A DNA stretch of 64,000 nt. Origin: Candidatus Proelusimicrobium tauri. GTDB lineage: Bacteria; Elusimicrobiota; Elusimicrobia; Elusimicrobiales; Elusimicrobiaceae. The position numbers and the translations under genes are program-made. Under the pieces are notes generated by a model. That model saw only the letters and a program-made list of their open reading frames with translations. It made no database searches and was not told the origin of the DNA. Positions 8,242 through 17,637 of the stretch are shown here, in pieces (position 1 is the stretch's first letter; every line of letters starts with the position of its first letter). The DNA is taken from contig DBYY01000001.1 of the NCBI GenBank assembly GCA_002311025.1, forward strand, positions 62,001 through 126,000, read 5' to 3'.

Positions 8242-9624
8242 TTAAAATGTTTTCTTCATTTGAAGGTTAGGCGTAAATAAATCTTTATTGTATTCATAGG
8301 TTAATTTGATTTTAAAATCGTGTTCTAATTTTTTATCTAAAAAAGGCCATAGAATATCATAATAAAGAGGGGAAAGGTTTTTTGTTGGTCCGTCGATTCT
8401 CGTGAGTCTATTTACATAAACTGTTTTTTTGCCTGCTTTAAGAGCGTGTTCTATCGTTTGTTTTCTAAAATTATTACTTGTATATAAAGCCCAGTGCGGT
8501 ATAAAAATTAAAGGCGCAACTATTATCCCGAAAACAAATAGAATTATTGTCAAAAATTTAAACAAATTAATTTTATATAAATCTCTAACGATAAACAGTA
8601 GCATAATAAAAGATATAAAAAAGAACATCGCGCTTGAATAAAATGCCCTTATAGAAACAAGCGGTGCCATAAATAAAACGAAGGCTAACACGAAAGCGCA
8701 GGTGCAAAATAAGGAACTTAAAATAAAATTTTCATCTTTTACAATTTTTGTTTTATTATCTATCAGTAAGATGAGTAACCCCAAAACATTTATTATAGGT
8801 AACCAAAGGGTTGCTTCCAAAAATCTGTTAAAGTTTCCTAAGAACAAAAACATTTTGGTAAAAGGCGAAAGATTAATCCAATTGATTTCGGTAGGTTCTT
8901 TTTGAGATCTTATTAAACCGGCTCCGCTGCCAAACATAGCACTAATTCCCAAAACAATACCTACTAAAGCAAAATAATAAAATTTCGGTATTTTGATTTT
9001 TTTGTATTTACAGTAAATCAAAAATAAGACTGTTAAACAAAGCATCATAGGGCCTGTATTTTCATTAGACATACCGGCGGCAAAACCGCACAAACCCATC
9101 AAGAAATTGCTTAAAACAGAACTTTTTAACTCTTTACCGTCAATAGTTTTTCTAAATAAACAAAGTAAAATTAACGAGGGAATAAAAGCCCAAGAATAAT
9201 TCATTGCACCGGACATCCAAAAAAGAAAGTTGGAAGGTTTCGGTGAAACAAATAAATATAATAAAATTAGGAGTAAGAAAGGATAAAAATCAATTTTTGT
9301 TTTAAAATTAATTTTCCTACCTGTAATAACAAAAAACATACCGAGAATTATAAATAATTGAACAAAAGGATTTAAAAGTGAAAAAATTATTTTCCAATAA
9401 GAGTAAAAACGAAGTAATACGATATTAAGTAAATTCATAAATCTCGGAGCATCGGTTTGGAAAGTCAATTTTAATTGTTTTAAAACCATAGCCCAAGTAT
9501 CATGAGAAAATCTAAACTCATCCATACTTTGCGGATAAATTGCCGTAAAAAATAAAATAATAGCAATAAAAATTATAATTATTGTAAGATAAAATATTTT
9601 GGGGTGAATATGGATTTTTTTCAT
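8242..9624 (-). CDS. Multi-pass membrane protein, DUF6056/GT-C-like, copy 1
   Basis: 460 residues with about 10-11 hydrophobic segments. After the first helix comes an extracytoplasmic loop with YPQSMDEFRFSHD; an acidic pair in this loop is typical of GT-C glycosyltransferases. A central GMSNENTGPMML motif follows, then KYKKIKIPKFYY and a short C-terminal soluble part. The family resembles DUF6056, whose function is not known; a role in polyprenyl-sugar-dependent glycosylation is inference. It is the last of four tandem copies, 6 bases from copy 2. It shares near-identical DNA with copies 2 and 3 through the middle of the gene, while its N-terminal loop and C-terminal tail differ. Confidence 0.8.
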   Translation of the reverse strand: MKKIHIHPKIFYLTIIIIFIAIILFFTAIYPQSMDEFRFSHDTWAMVLKQLKLTFQTDAPRFMNLLNIVLLRFYSYWKIIFSLLNPFVQLFIILGMFFVITGRKINFKTKIDFYPFLLLILLYLFVSPKPSNFLFWMSGAMNYSWAFIPSLILLCLFRKTIDGKELKSSVLSNFLMGLCGFAAGMSNENTGPMMLCLTVLFLIYCKYKKIKIPKFYYFALVGIVLGISAMFGSGAGLIRSQKEPTEINWINLSPFTKMFLFLGNFNRFLEATLWLPIINVLGLLILLIDNKTKIVKDENFILSSLFCTCAFVLAFVLFMAPLVSIRAFYSSAMFFFISFIMLLFIVRDLYKINLFKFLTIILFVFGIIVAPLIFIPHWALYTSNNFRKQTIEHALKAGKKTVYVNRLTRIDGPTKNLSPLYYDILWPFLDKKLEHDFKIKLTYEYNKDLFTPNLQMKKTF

Positions 9625-9630
9625 GTAAAA

Positions 9631-11019
9631 TTACTTATCCTTGTCCCGGTTTGATGAGGAAAGAGTTCGTAAGTACATTTCTATGGGAAGTTCAAAAGAG
9701 ATGTTTCCTCTGAACTCTTTTTTTAGTTGTTTCTCAAAAGCAGGCCAAAGAATGTCATAATATACAATATCCCAGTTTTCTCTTGGACTTGAAAAGACAA
9801 TTAATCTATGAACAAATAGGACATCTTTTTCAGTTTTACGATTTTGGGCTACATATTCTCTCCTTAATTTATCTTGTTGGTATAAGGATATATACGGAAT
9901 AGCAATTAATGGAGAAACAATCATTCCCATAATCAAAAGTAGTAGGGATAGATATTTTATAAAGTTAATATCATAAAGTTTTTTAACCAGTAAAAGCATA
10001 ATGAGAAAGGAAATAAAAAAGAAAATAGCACTTGAATAAAAAGTTCTTAAGAACATGGCTGGCACCACAAATAAAACGAATGCTAAAACAAAACCACAAA
10101 TATAAAAAAGAGAACTTAATATAAAGTTTTTATCTTTTAATATCATTGATTTTTTATCTATTAGTATAAGTATTAAACCTAAAATATTTAAGATGGGTAG
10201 CCATAAGGTCGCTTCTAGAAAGCGGTTAAAGTTTACTATGAATAGGAACATTTTTAACGTTATAGGAAGATTCATCACATCTTCAAAATTTGTTTCTTTG
10301 ATCCTTCTAGCACTTGCACCGCTGCCAAACATAGCACTAATTCCCAAAACAATACCTACTAAAGCAAAATAATAAAATTTCGGTATTTTGATTTTTTTGT
10401 ATTTACAGTAAATCAAAAATAAGACTGTTAAACAAAGCATCATAGGGCCTGTATTTTCATTAGACATACCGGCGGAAAAACCGCACAAACCCATCAAGAA
10501 ATTGCTTACAACCAAACTCTTTAACTCTTTACCGTCAATAGTTTTTCTAAATAAACAAAGTAAAATCAAGGGGGGCACAAATCCCCATGAATAAACTAGG
10601 CTTCCGCCAATCCAAATAATAGTATTTGAAGGGCATGGTATTAAGAATAAATACATTAAAATTAATAGTAGAAAAGGATAAAAATCAGTTTCTGTTTTAA
10701 AGTTAATTTTTCTACCCGTAACGACAAAGAAGACGCCAAAAAGTATAAATAGTTGAACAAAAGGATTCAATAATGTAAATAATGTTTTCCAAAAAACGGG
10801 AAAACGTAAAAGTAAGATATGGAAAGGAACCGTAAATCTGGTAGCATCGGTAGTTAAAGTCACTTTTATTTGATTAAAAATATCTACAAGGTTATTATGG
10901 GAAAATTTTAACTCATCTAGAGTTTTTGGATAAATTGCCGTAAAAAATAAAATAATAGCAATAAAAATTACAATTATTGTGAAATAAAGTATTTTGGGGT
11001 GAATATGGATTTTTTTCAT
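9631..11019 (-). CDS. Multi-pass membrane protein, DUF6056/GT-C-like, copy 2
   Basis: 462 residues, same plan as copy 1: an N-terminal helix, a DE-containing first loop (TLDELKFSHNN), the GMSNENTGPMML motif, and a TM-rich C-terminal half. The C-terminal tail (RREYVAQNRKTEKD, then a YYDILWP segment) is shared with copy 3, not copy 1, so this copy looks mosaic. The bases around its stop (ATTACTTATCCTTGTCC on the plus strand) recur at the end of copy 3, as expected from tandem duplication. No strong Shine-Dalgarno is seen apart from AAGGA about 15 bases upstream, so translational coupling with copy 3 is likely. Confidence 0.8.
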   Translation of the reverse strand: MKKIHIHPKILYFTIIVIFIAIILFFTAIYPKTLDELKFSHNNLVDIFNQIKVTLTTDATRFTVPFHILLLRFPVFWKTLFTLLNPFVQLFILFGVFFVVTGRKINFKTETDFYPFLLLILMYLFLIPCPSNTIIWIGGSLVYSWGFVPPLILLCLFRKTIDGKELKSLVVSNFLMGLCGFSAGMSNENTGPMMLCLTVLFLIYCKYKKIKIPKFYYFALVGIVLGISAMFGSGASARRIKETNFEDVMNLPITLKMFLFIVNFNRFLEATLWLPILNILGLILILIDKKSMILKDKNFILSSLFYICGFVLAFVLFVVPAMFLRTFYSSAIFFFISFLIMLLLVKKLYDINFIKYLSLLLLIMGMIVSPLIAIPYISLYQQDKLRREYVAQNRKTEKDVLFVHRLIVFSSPRENWDIVYYDILWPAFEKQLKKEFRGNISFELPIEMYLRTLSSSNRDKDK

Positions 11020-11025
11020 ATAAAA

Positions 11026-12417
11026 TTACTTATCCTTGTCCCAGTTTGCTGGAACGGCATCGCGTAGATATAAATCTAACGGAAACTCAAAGGAGATATT
11101 TCCGCCGAATTCTCTTTTCAGTTGTTTTTCAAAACAAGGCCAAAGGATATCATAATAGACAATGGACCAATTATCCAACGGAGCAGCAAAGATAATTAAT
11201 CTATGAACAAATAGAGCCTCTTTTTCAGTTTTACGATTTTGGGCTACATATTCTCTCCTTAATTTATCTTGCTGGTATATGGATATATGCGGAATAGCAA
11301 TTAAAGGCGAAACGATTATGCCCATTATAAACAAAAATAAAGAGAGATATTTTATAAAGTTAATGTGGTAAATTTCCCTAATAAGCAAAAGCAGAATAAT
11401 AAAAGAAATAAAGAAAAAAACTATACTGGAATAAAAAGTCCTTAACAAAATATTAGGAGCAGCAAAGAGAACAATTATTAAAACAAAACCACATAAACAA
11501 AATAAGGAACTTAAAATAAAATTCTTATCTCTTATAATAAATTTTTTCTTATCATATAAAATAAGCAAAAGACCTATTAAATTTATAATAGGAAGCCATA
11601 AAGTAGCATTTAATATTTGGTTTATATTGCCGATAAATAATACAATTTTATCCTGCATAGGCAGTTTAACCCATTCGTAAAAGAATAAAGATTTTTTTGC
11701 ACGGGCTATGCCTGCTCCGGTGCCAATCATTGCTCCGATACCTAAAACAATACCTACTAAAGCAAAATAATAAAAATTAGGTATTTTAATTTTTTTATAT
11801 TTACAGTAAATCAAAAATAAGACTGTTAAACAAAGCATCATAGGGCCTGTATTTTCATTAGACATACCGGCGGCAAAACCGCACAAACCCATCAAGAAAT
11901 TGCTTAAAACAGAACTTTTTAACTCTTTACCGTCAATAGTTTTTCTAAATAAACAAAGTAAAATCAAGGGTGGCACAAATCCCCATGAATAAACTAGGCT
12001 TCCGCCAATCCAAATAAGAGTGTTTGAAGGGCATGGTATTAAGAATAAATACATTAAAATTAATAGTAGAAAAGGATAAAAATCAGTTTTTGTTTTAAAA
12101 TTAATTTTTCTACCCGTAACGACAAAGAAGACGCCAAAAAGTATAAATAGTTGAACAAAAGGATTTAATATTGTAAATAATGTTTTCCAGAAAACGGGAA
12201 AACGTAAAAGTAAGATATGGAAAGGAACCGTAAATCTAGGGGCATCAGTAGTTAAAGTCGTTTTTATTTGTTTAAAAGTATCTACGAAATTATCGTGAGA
12301 GAATCTTAATTCATCCATAGTTTGCGGATAAATTGCCGTAAAAAATAAAATAATAGCAATAAAAATTATAATTGTTGAAATATAAAGTTTTTCTGGTTTT
12401 ATATTAATTTTTGTCAT
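11026..12417 (-). CDS. Multi-pass membrane protein, DUF6056/GT-C-like, copy 3
   Basis: 463 residues if started at MTKINIKPEK (ATG 12417), which matches the starts of the other copies; an in-frame ATG at 12438 adds seven residues. It carries the first-loop motif TMDELRFSHD, the GMSNENTGPMML motif and the same membrane layout. The N-terminal half is almost identical to copy 2, the middle to copies 1 and 2. The region after SGAGIAR (KKSLFF, EWVKLP) resembles copy 4 instead. This patchwork points to gene conversion among the copies. Confidence 0.78.
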   Translation of the reverse strand: MTKINIKPEKLYISTIIIFIAIILFFTAIYPQTMDELRFSHDNFVDTFKQIKTTLTTDAPRFTVPFHILLLRFPVFWKTLFTILNPFVQLFILFGVFFVVTGRKINFKTKTDFYPFLLLILMYLFLIPCPSNTLIWIGGSLVYSWGFVPPLILLCLFRKTIDGKELKSSVLSNFLMGLCGFAAGMSNENTGPMMLCLTVLFLIYCKYKKIKIPNFYYFALVGIVLGIGAMIGTGAGIARAKKSLFFYEWVKLPMQDKIVLFIGNINQILNATLWLPIINLIGLLLILYDKKKFIIRDKNFILSSLFCLCGFVLIIVLFAAPNILLRTFYSSIVFFFISFIILLLLIREIYHINFIKYLSLFLFIMGIIVSPLIAIPHISIYQQDKLRREYVAQNRKTEKEALFVHRLIIFAAPLDNWSIVYYDILWPCFEKQLKREFGGNISFEFPLDLYLRDAVPANWDKDK

Positions 12418-12450
12418 AATTATTGAATCTGATCTCATATCTACAATCGT

Positions 12451-13839
12451 TTACTTTTTATTAAAATGATCTATTGGTAAAGTATTTATATGCTGAACAA
12501 AAGATACTGTAAATGAGATATTTCCACTGAATTCTCTTGTTAATGGTTTTTTTAAATGAGGCCAAAGAATATCATAATATTCAATAGTCCAATTTCTTGT
12601 TGGTGCAGAGAAAACAATTAATCTCGGAACAAAAAAAACGTCTTTTTCGTTTTTACGATTTTCTTTTACGAAAGATCTTCTATATTTATCTTGCCTATAT
12701 ATAGATATATGCGGAATAGCAATAAAAGGCCCGGCAATAATTCCTATAATTAAAAACAATAGAGAAAAATATTTTGTTAAATTAATCTGGTAAAGTTTCT
12801 TTATAAGCAAAAGCGTAATAGTAAAAGATATGAGCAAGAAAATAACACTTGAATAATAGGCCCTTATAAAAACGTCAGGTGTTATCAATAAGGCTAATGC
12901 CAGTATAAAAGCGCATATACAAAATAAAGAACTTAAGATAAAATCTTTATTTTTAAAAATAGTTTTTTTATTGTCATATAAAATAAGTAAAAGCGCTATT
13001 AGATTGATGATTGGTAACCAAAAGGTTGCATTTAATATCTTGCTATTTTGTCCGATAAATAGAATAATTTTTTCGGTTAACGGTAATTTAAGCCACTCTG
13101 CGAAAAATAAAGATTTTTTTATGCGAACTATACCTGCTCCGCTACCAAACATCGCAGTAAGGCCAAGGATAATACCTGCTAAAGCAAAATAATAAGACTT
13201 CGATATTTTGATTTTTTTAAATTTGCAATAAATTAAAAATAAAATTGTTAAACCAAGCATCATTGGTCCGGTATTCTCATTTGACATACCACTAGCAAAA
13301 CCGCAAAGCATCATTAAAAAATTATTCGAAGCAGAGTCTTTTGAATGTTTTTCGTCAATAGTTTTTCTAAACAAACAAAGCAAAATTAAAGGGAAAATAA
13401 ACCCCCAAGAATAAACTAATGTACCAGAGAACCAAAAAAGAGTATTAGAAGGGCAAGGTATTACTAGTAGATACATTATGCATAAAAGGAAAAAAGGATA
13501 AAAATCTGTTTTTGTATTAAAATTAATTTTTCTGCCGGTAATAACAAAAAACATACCAAAAATTATGAAAAGTTGGATAAAAGGATTTAATATCGTGAAA
13601 AGGATTTTATAAACATTACAGAAACGTAAAAGTAATATGTAGATAATTGCCATAAATCTGGGAGCATCGGTGGTTAAAGTGGTACTTATTTGTTTAAAAA
13701 CATCGATCCATGTATCATGAGAGAGCCTTACTTCATCAAAAGTTTCCGGATAAATTGCCGTAAAGAGTAGAATAATACCAATAAAGATTACAATAGTTGT
13801 GATGTAAAATATTTTTGGTTTTACGTTAATTTTGGTCAT
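12451..13839 (-). CDS. Multi-pass membrane protein, DUF6056/GT-C-like, copy 4 (first in operon)
   Basis: 462 residues, the most divergent of the four and the first transcribed. The first loop reads YPETFDEVRLSHD; the core motif is GMSNENTGPMML; the C-terminal part contains RKNEKDVFFVPR and YYDILWP. It lacks the near-identical DNA block that copies 1-3 share, so it may be closest to the ancestral gene. It starts 57 bases from the divergent tRNA-Pro. The AT-rich gap must hold the operon promoter, but no clear -35/-10 pair for the minus strand can be picked. Confidence 0.8.
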   Translation of the reverse strand: MTKINVKPKIFYITTIVIFIGIILLFTAIYPETFDEVRLSHDTWIDVFKQISTTLTTDAPRFMAIIYILLLRFCNVYKILFTILNPFIQLFIIFGMFFVITGRKINFNTKTDFYPFFLLCIMYLLVIPCPSNTLFWFSGTLVYSWGFIFPLILLCLFRKTIDEKHSKDSASNNFLMMLCGFASGMSNENTGPMMLGLTILFLIYCKFKKIKISKSYYFALAGIILGLTAMFGSGAGIVRIKKSLFFAEWLKLPLTEKIILFIGQNSKILNATFWLPIINLIALLLILYDNKKTIFKNKDFILSSLFCICAFILALALLITPDVFIRAYYSSVIFLLISFTITLLLIKKLYQINLTKYFSLLFLIIGIIAGPFIAIPHISIYRQDKYRRSFVKENRKNEKDVFFVPRLIVFSAPTRNWTIEYYDILWPHLKKPLTREFSGNISFTVSFVQHINTLPIDHFNKK

Positions 13840-13879
13840 ATTAAAACTATATCAAATTTAAAAAAATATTACATAATTT

Positions 13880-13888
13880 TGATATAAT
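13880..13888 (+). promoter_or_regulatory. Extended -10 of tRNA-Pro
   Basis: TGATATAAT, a TGn plus perfect -10, ends 8 bases before the tRNA-Pro 5' end. No good -35 is visible, which is usual for extended -10 promoters. Confidence 0.5.
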
Positions 13889-13896
13889 ATAACTAA

Positions 13897-13969
13897 CGGG
13901 GCATGGCTCAATTGGTAGAGTGCTCGGTTTGGGACCGAGAGGTTCCCGGTTCGAGTCCGGGTGCCCCGA
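13897..13969 (+). tRNA. tRNA-Pro(TGG)
   Basis: Cloverleaf with acceptor CGGGGCA/TGCCCCG, anticodon stem CTCGG/CCGAG around loop TTTGGGA (anticodon TGG) and T-arm CCCGG-TTCGAGT-CCGGG. Discriminator A at 13969. Confidence 0.95.
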
Positions 13970-13993
13970 TTTTACAAAAATAGGGGTATTTTT

Positions 13994-14968
13994 ATGGAAA
14001 ACCTCACTTCCAAACAACGTGCCTTACTGCCCTGTGCAAATATTCTTCACACAATTAAGCAATTTTCAATCTTAAAAATCAATAAAGATATTTCTTTAAT
14101 ATCCTCAAAAGCAATTAAAACGCCTTTTGTTTTTGATAGACTTGTTTTAAGCGTAAGCGCAAAACTTGATAAAGGTGCTGCCTTGCTTCTTCAAGCGAGT
14201 ATTAAGACGGAAGACGGCTGGAGCCCTTTTTATAAACTTTCTTATATCAGTCAAGATTATAAAAAAAGTTTTAAAGAGCAAAAAGATAAATTTGCCCAAA
14301 CAAACATTGATGAACTTTTAATTAAAAAAGGTGCAACTTCCTTAAAATATAAAATTACAATTTTAGGTAAAGCAAAAATTGATTTAATTTCTGTTTCCGT
14401 TTGTAAAAAAGGTGCTAAATACGATAGAACCCTTGCCGAAGAAACTTTAGATCTAAAAAACTTTGAATTAGATTTAACCCCAATGAGTCAAAAAGAATTT
14501 GAAGATAAAAAACTGCGCAATATAATTTGCAGTGCTACTTCTGTGGCTATGGTTCTTGATTATTTTGGCAAATTAACAAGTTTAAAGGAAGTTTGTGCCG
14601 GAGTTAAAGACCAGCAAACAGGTATTTTCGGTAATTGGCCCTTAAATGTTGCTTATGCAAGCCAGCAAAATTTAAAAGGTGCCGTTTTACATTGTGCTTC
14701 TCTTGCCCAAGCCGAAGGAGAAATTTTACAGGCAAGACCTTTAATTGTAAGTATCGCTTTTAAGAATAGCGCTCTAAAAAACTCTCCGCAGAAACAAACC
14801 GACGGACATTTAGTAGTTATTGCCGGTTTTGATGAAAAGGGCAACCCCATTGTTTATGATCCGGCAGCCCCGACTGCCAAGACCGTGCGCCGTGTTTACG
14901 ACAGAAGACAATTTGCCCAGGCGTGGCTTAAAAATAAAAAAGGTTTGGCTTATGCGATTAGCAAATAA
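13994..14968 (+). CDS. C39-like cysteine protease domain protein
   Basis: 324 residues from ATG 13994, with AGGGG seven bases upstream; a longer frame from 13961 runs into tRNA-Pro and is rejected. The first about 165 residues are beta-rich and unrecognised. The C-terminal half is a Peptidase_C39_2/papain-like domain: C179 in ICSATS, H272 in DGHLVVIAGF and D289 in VYDPAA form the expected triad. No signal peptide is evident. The gene overlaps the following peptide-binding lipoprotein gene by 17 bases, suggesting translational coupling and a shared role in peptide scavenging, which is inference. Confidence 0.82.
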   Translation: MENLTSKQRALLPCANILHTIKQFSILKINKDISLISSKAIKTPFVFDRLVLSVSAKLDKGAALLLQASIKTEDGWSPFYKLSYISQDYKKSFKEQKDKFAQTNIDELLIKKGATSLKYKITILGKAKIDLISVSVCKKGAKYDRTLAEETLDLKNFELDLTPMSQKEFEDKKLRNIICSATSVAMVLDYFGKLTSLKEVCAGVKDQQTGIFGNWPLNVAYASQQNLKGAVLHCASLAQAEGEILQARPLIVSIAFKNSALKNSPQKQTDGHLVVIAGFDEKGNPIVYDPAAPTAKTVRRVYDRRQFAQAWLKNKKGLAYAISK

Positions 14969-16691
14969 AATTATTTTACTTCTTTGTCTTTTTGTTTTTT
15001 GCGCTTGCGCCCAAACCAAACAGGAAAACAATTTAACCCTTGCTTTAAGGGGGGAAGTAGAGTCTTTAGACCCTGCCTTTTCCTATGACGGTATAAGCCA
15101 TGGGCTTTTATTAAATGTCTATGATACTTTAATAAAGTTTAAAGGCAATTCCTTAAAAGAATTTGAACCTCTAATTGCGCGTGAAGTGCCTACTCTTGAA
15201 AACGGGCTTATCAGCCAAGACGGGCTAACTTATACCTTTAATATAAGAGATGATATTTTCTTCCAAGACGGTACCCCCTTAACGGCCGAAGACGTGGTTT
15301 ATAGTTTACAGAGATTTATGTTAAGCGATAATCTTGGTGGACCCAGCAGCCTTTTGCTTGAGCCGATTTTAGGTATTTCTTCCACCCGTGATAAAGACGG
15401 TAAACTGCAAATTGATATCAGAGATATTTTAGAAGCCGTTCAAGCCAAAGATAATCAAGTTATAATAAAACTGAAAAAACCTTTTGCTCCGTTTCTCGGT
15501 ATTATGGCTAGGTGGTCTTATGTTCTAAATAAAAAATGGGCAATAGAACAAGGCGAGTGGGACCCTTCAAAATCAAACTGGCAAGATTTTAATAATAGGG
15601 ATAAAAACTCTTCCTATCTTTTTGACCATACAAACGGTAGCGGACCTTTCATTGTTGAGCGCTGGGATAGGGCGGCAAAAAGAGTATATTTAACGGCAAA
15701 TAAAAATTATTTTCTAGGCGCGCCCAAACTTGATAGTGTTTTAGTAATTAGCGTGCCGGAACAAAGCACTATGCGCCTTATGCTTGAATCTGGCGACGTG
15801 GATATCGCCGAAATTGCAGGCAGTTTTGTTGATCAAATTTCTTCCAATCCGGAAATTGTTGTTTATGATACTTTACCGCGTTTAAAAACAGATCCTGTTT
15901 TGTTTTTTACTTTTGATATTAACGGCGTTTCAAATCCCGATATCGGCAGCGGTAAACTTGACGGGCAAGGTATACCGACAGATTTCTTTAAAGATATCAA
16001 TATCCGCAAAGCATTTTTATATAGTTTCGATTATGATGCCTTTGTAAAAGATTCCGCTAAGAATAAAGCGCCGCGTGCTATCGGAGCAATTCCGCCTGCT
16101 TTAAGAGGTTATGATGAAAATATGCCGCGCTATGAACTTGATTTAAAAAAAGCCGAAGATCATTTTAAACTTGCCCAAAACGGCGAAGTTTGGGATAAAG
16201 GTTTTTCCTTTACAATCACTTACAGCAGCGGAAATACACTTGGGCAAATGGCGTGTGAGATTTTAAAACGCAATATAGAGAAAATCAATCCCAAATTTAA
16301 AATTGAACTCCGCGCTGTTCCTTGGGCTAATTTCCTTGAAAAAACGCAAAACCACAAAATGCCTTTATGGGTGCGCGGTTGGGTGGCAGATTACCCCGAT
16401 GCCCACAATTTTGCTTTCCCGTTTTTACATTCTAACGGCAGATACGCTATTGCTCAAAACTTTAAAGATGCTTCTTTAGATGAACTTATTGAGGAAGCCG
16501 TCAGCACAACCGACCCTAAAAAGAGAGAAGAACTTTATAAGAAAATCGGTCGCTTGGATTATGAATCGGCTGGCCGTCTTTATACTATTTATTCTCCCGG
16601 CGTTTGGGTTATGAATAAAAAAGTTCAAGGATTTATAGATAATCCCGTTTTTATGGGAATCTATTTCTATCCCTTGTATAAAGTGTTATAA
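14952..16691 (+). CDS. Extracellular solute-binding lipoprotein, family 5 (peptide-type)
   Basis: 579 residues from ATG 14952; an upstream frame extension (14820) overlaps the protease gene in another frame and lacks a signal sequence. The N-terminus is a lipoprotein signal (LLLCLFVFCACAQT, acylated Cys about 21, slightly non-consensus). The body matches SBP_bac_5: LTLALRGEVESLDPA, LTAEDVVYSLQRF, a GSGPFIVERWD segment, DINIRKAFLYSFDYD, and AVPWANFLEK near the end. Such proteins deliver oligopeptides, dipeptides or nickel to an ABC importer; no permease or ATPase gene is adjacent. The ligand is unknown. Confidence 0.88.
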   Translation: MRLANKIILLLCLFVFCACAQTKQENNLTLALRGEVESLDPAFSYDGISHGLLLNVYDTLIKFKGNSLKEFEPLIAREVPTLENGLISQDGLTYTFNIRDDIFFQDGTPLTAEDVVYSLQRFMLSDNLGGPSSLLLEPILGISSTRDKDGKLQIDIRDILEAVQAKDNQVIIKLKKPFAPFLGIMARWSYVLNKKWAIEQGEWDPSKSNWQDFNNRDKNSSYLFDHTNGSGPFIVERWDRAAKRVYLTANKNYFLGAPKLDSVLVISVPEQSTMRLMLESGDVDIAEIAGSFVDQISSNPEIVVYDTLPRLKTDPVLFFTFDINGVSNPDIGSGKLDGQGIPTDFFKDINIRKAFLYSFDYDAFVKDSAKNKAPRAIGAIPPALRGYDENMPRYELDLKKAEDHFKLAQNGEVWDKGFSFTITYSSGNTLGQMACEILKRNIEKINPKFKIELRAVPWANFLEKTQNHKMPLWVRGWVADYPDAHNFAFPFLHSNGRYAIAQNFKDASLDELIEEAVSTTDPKKREELYKKIGRLDYESAGRLYTIYSPGVWVMNKKVQGFIDNPVFMGIYFYPLYKVL

Positions 16692-16698
16692 TAAACTT

Positions 16699-17637
16699 AT
16701 GGCTGAAATGAAATTTAAAATTTTAGTAGCGGAAGATAATCAAATTATTAGAGAATCTATTGCCGAGGCTTTCATCAAGCGCGGCTATGAAGTTTTAACT
16801 GCGCCAAACGGTAAAATTGCCGTTCATACTGCGCTTAATTATCACCCAGATGTTATAATAATGGATTATCATATGCCGGTTCTTAACGGTTTTGAAGCCG
16901 TTGCTGAAATTCGTAAATATCCTTCTTGCACAAATATTCCTATAATTATTTTAACTTCCGATGAAGAGAAAGATACCAAACTTGAAGGTCTTTCTTTAGA
17001 TATTGATGAATATTTAACAAAACCCGCAGATGAAGATGAAATCGTTGCAAGGGTTCAACTGTTAATAAAACGCAGTATGCAAAAGATTGACAGCAATCCT
17101 TTAACCAAATTACCGGGTAATCCTTCCATACAAAAAAAGATTGAAGAAGTTATTGCCAAACAAGAAAAGTTTGCTGTTATGTATTTGGACTTAAATAATT
17201 TTAAAGTTTATAATGATGTATATGGTTTTAAGGAAGGCGATAATGTTATAAAACAAACGGCTAAACTTATAGAAACCGTTTCTTTAAATTATGATTTTTC
17301 TTCGTTTTTAGGGCATATCGGCGGAGACGATTTTATTTGTATATGTAAGGCGGAAAGTGCTGAGGAAATAGCAAAACAGATTATTATGGAATTTAATTTT
17401 TTAGCGCCGTCTTTCTATAATGAAACAGATCGCCAAAAAGGTTTTGTCAGTGCTAAAGACAGAAGCGGTGATATGAAAGATTTTGCTTTACTTTCTATTG
17501 CGATAGCCATTGTTCATAATACTAGTAGAGTTTTATCCTCATATGGACAAATTTCCGCTATCGCAAGTGAGTTAAAGCATTATGCAAAGAGCCAAAAAGG
17601 CAGTTTTGCAGCAATAGATAGGAGAGGAGATAATTAA
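16699..17637 (+). CDS. Response regulator: receiver plus GGDEF-like domain
   Basis: 312 residues. The receiver domain (about 6-125) has E12/D13, phospho-acceptor D56, T86 and K108. The GGDEF-like domain (about 150-310) begins LTKLPGN and carries GGDDF at 208-212. The canonical fourth residue Glu is Asp here, so cyclic-di-GMP synthesis may be weak or absent. A cytoplasmic two-component output protein; no histidine kinase is adjacent. It follows the solute-binding protein by 7 bases and abuts the outer-membrane barrel gene, so these may be co-transcribed. Confidence 0.88.
   Translation: MAEMKFKILVAEDNQIIRESIAEAFIKRGYEVLTAPNGKIAVHTALNYHPDVIIMDYHMPVLNGFEAVAEIRKYPSCTNIPIIILTSDEEKDTKLEGLSLDIDEYLTKPADEDEIVARVQLLIKRSMQKIDSNPLTKLPGNPSIQKKIEEVIAKQEKFAVMYLDLNNFKVYNDVYGFKEGDNVIKQTAKLIETVSLNYDFSSFLGHIGGDDFICICKAESAEEIAKQIIMEFNFLAPSFYNETDRQKGFVSAKDRSGDMKDFALLSIAIAIVHNTSRVLSSYGQISAIASELKHYAKSQKGSFAAIDRRGDN

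Noticed and set aside
8242..13839. Repeated DNA considered as CRISPR or insertion sequences
   Set aside because: The repeats are coding segments of four tandem paralogous genes, not short spaced units or transposase genes.
13961..13993. N-terminal extension of the C39-like protease
   Set aside because: It would start inside tRNA-Pro; ATG 13994 has AGGGG at proper distance.
14820..14951. N-terminal extension of the peptide-binding lipoprotein
   Set aside because: Overlaps the protease gene in another frame; ATG 14952 gives a proper lipoprotein signal.
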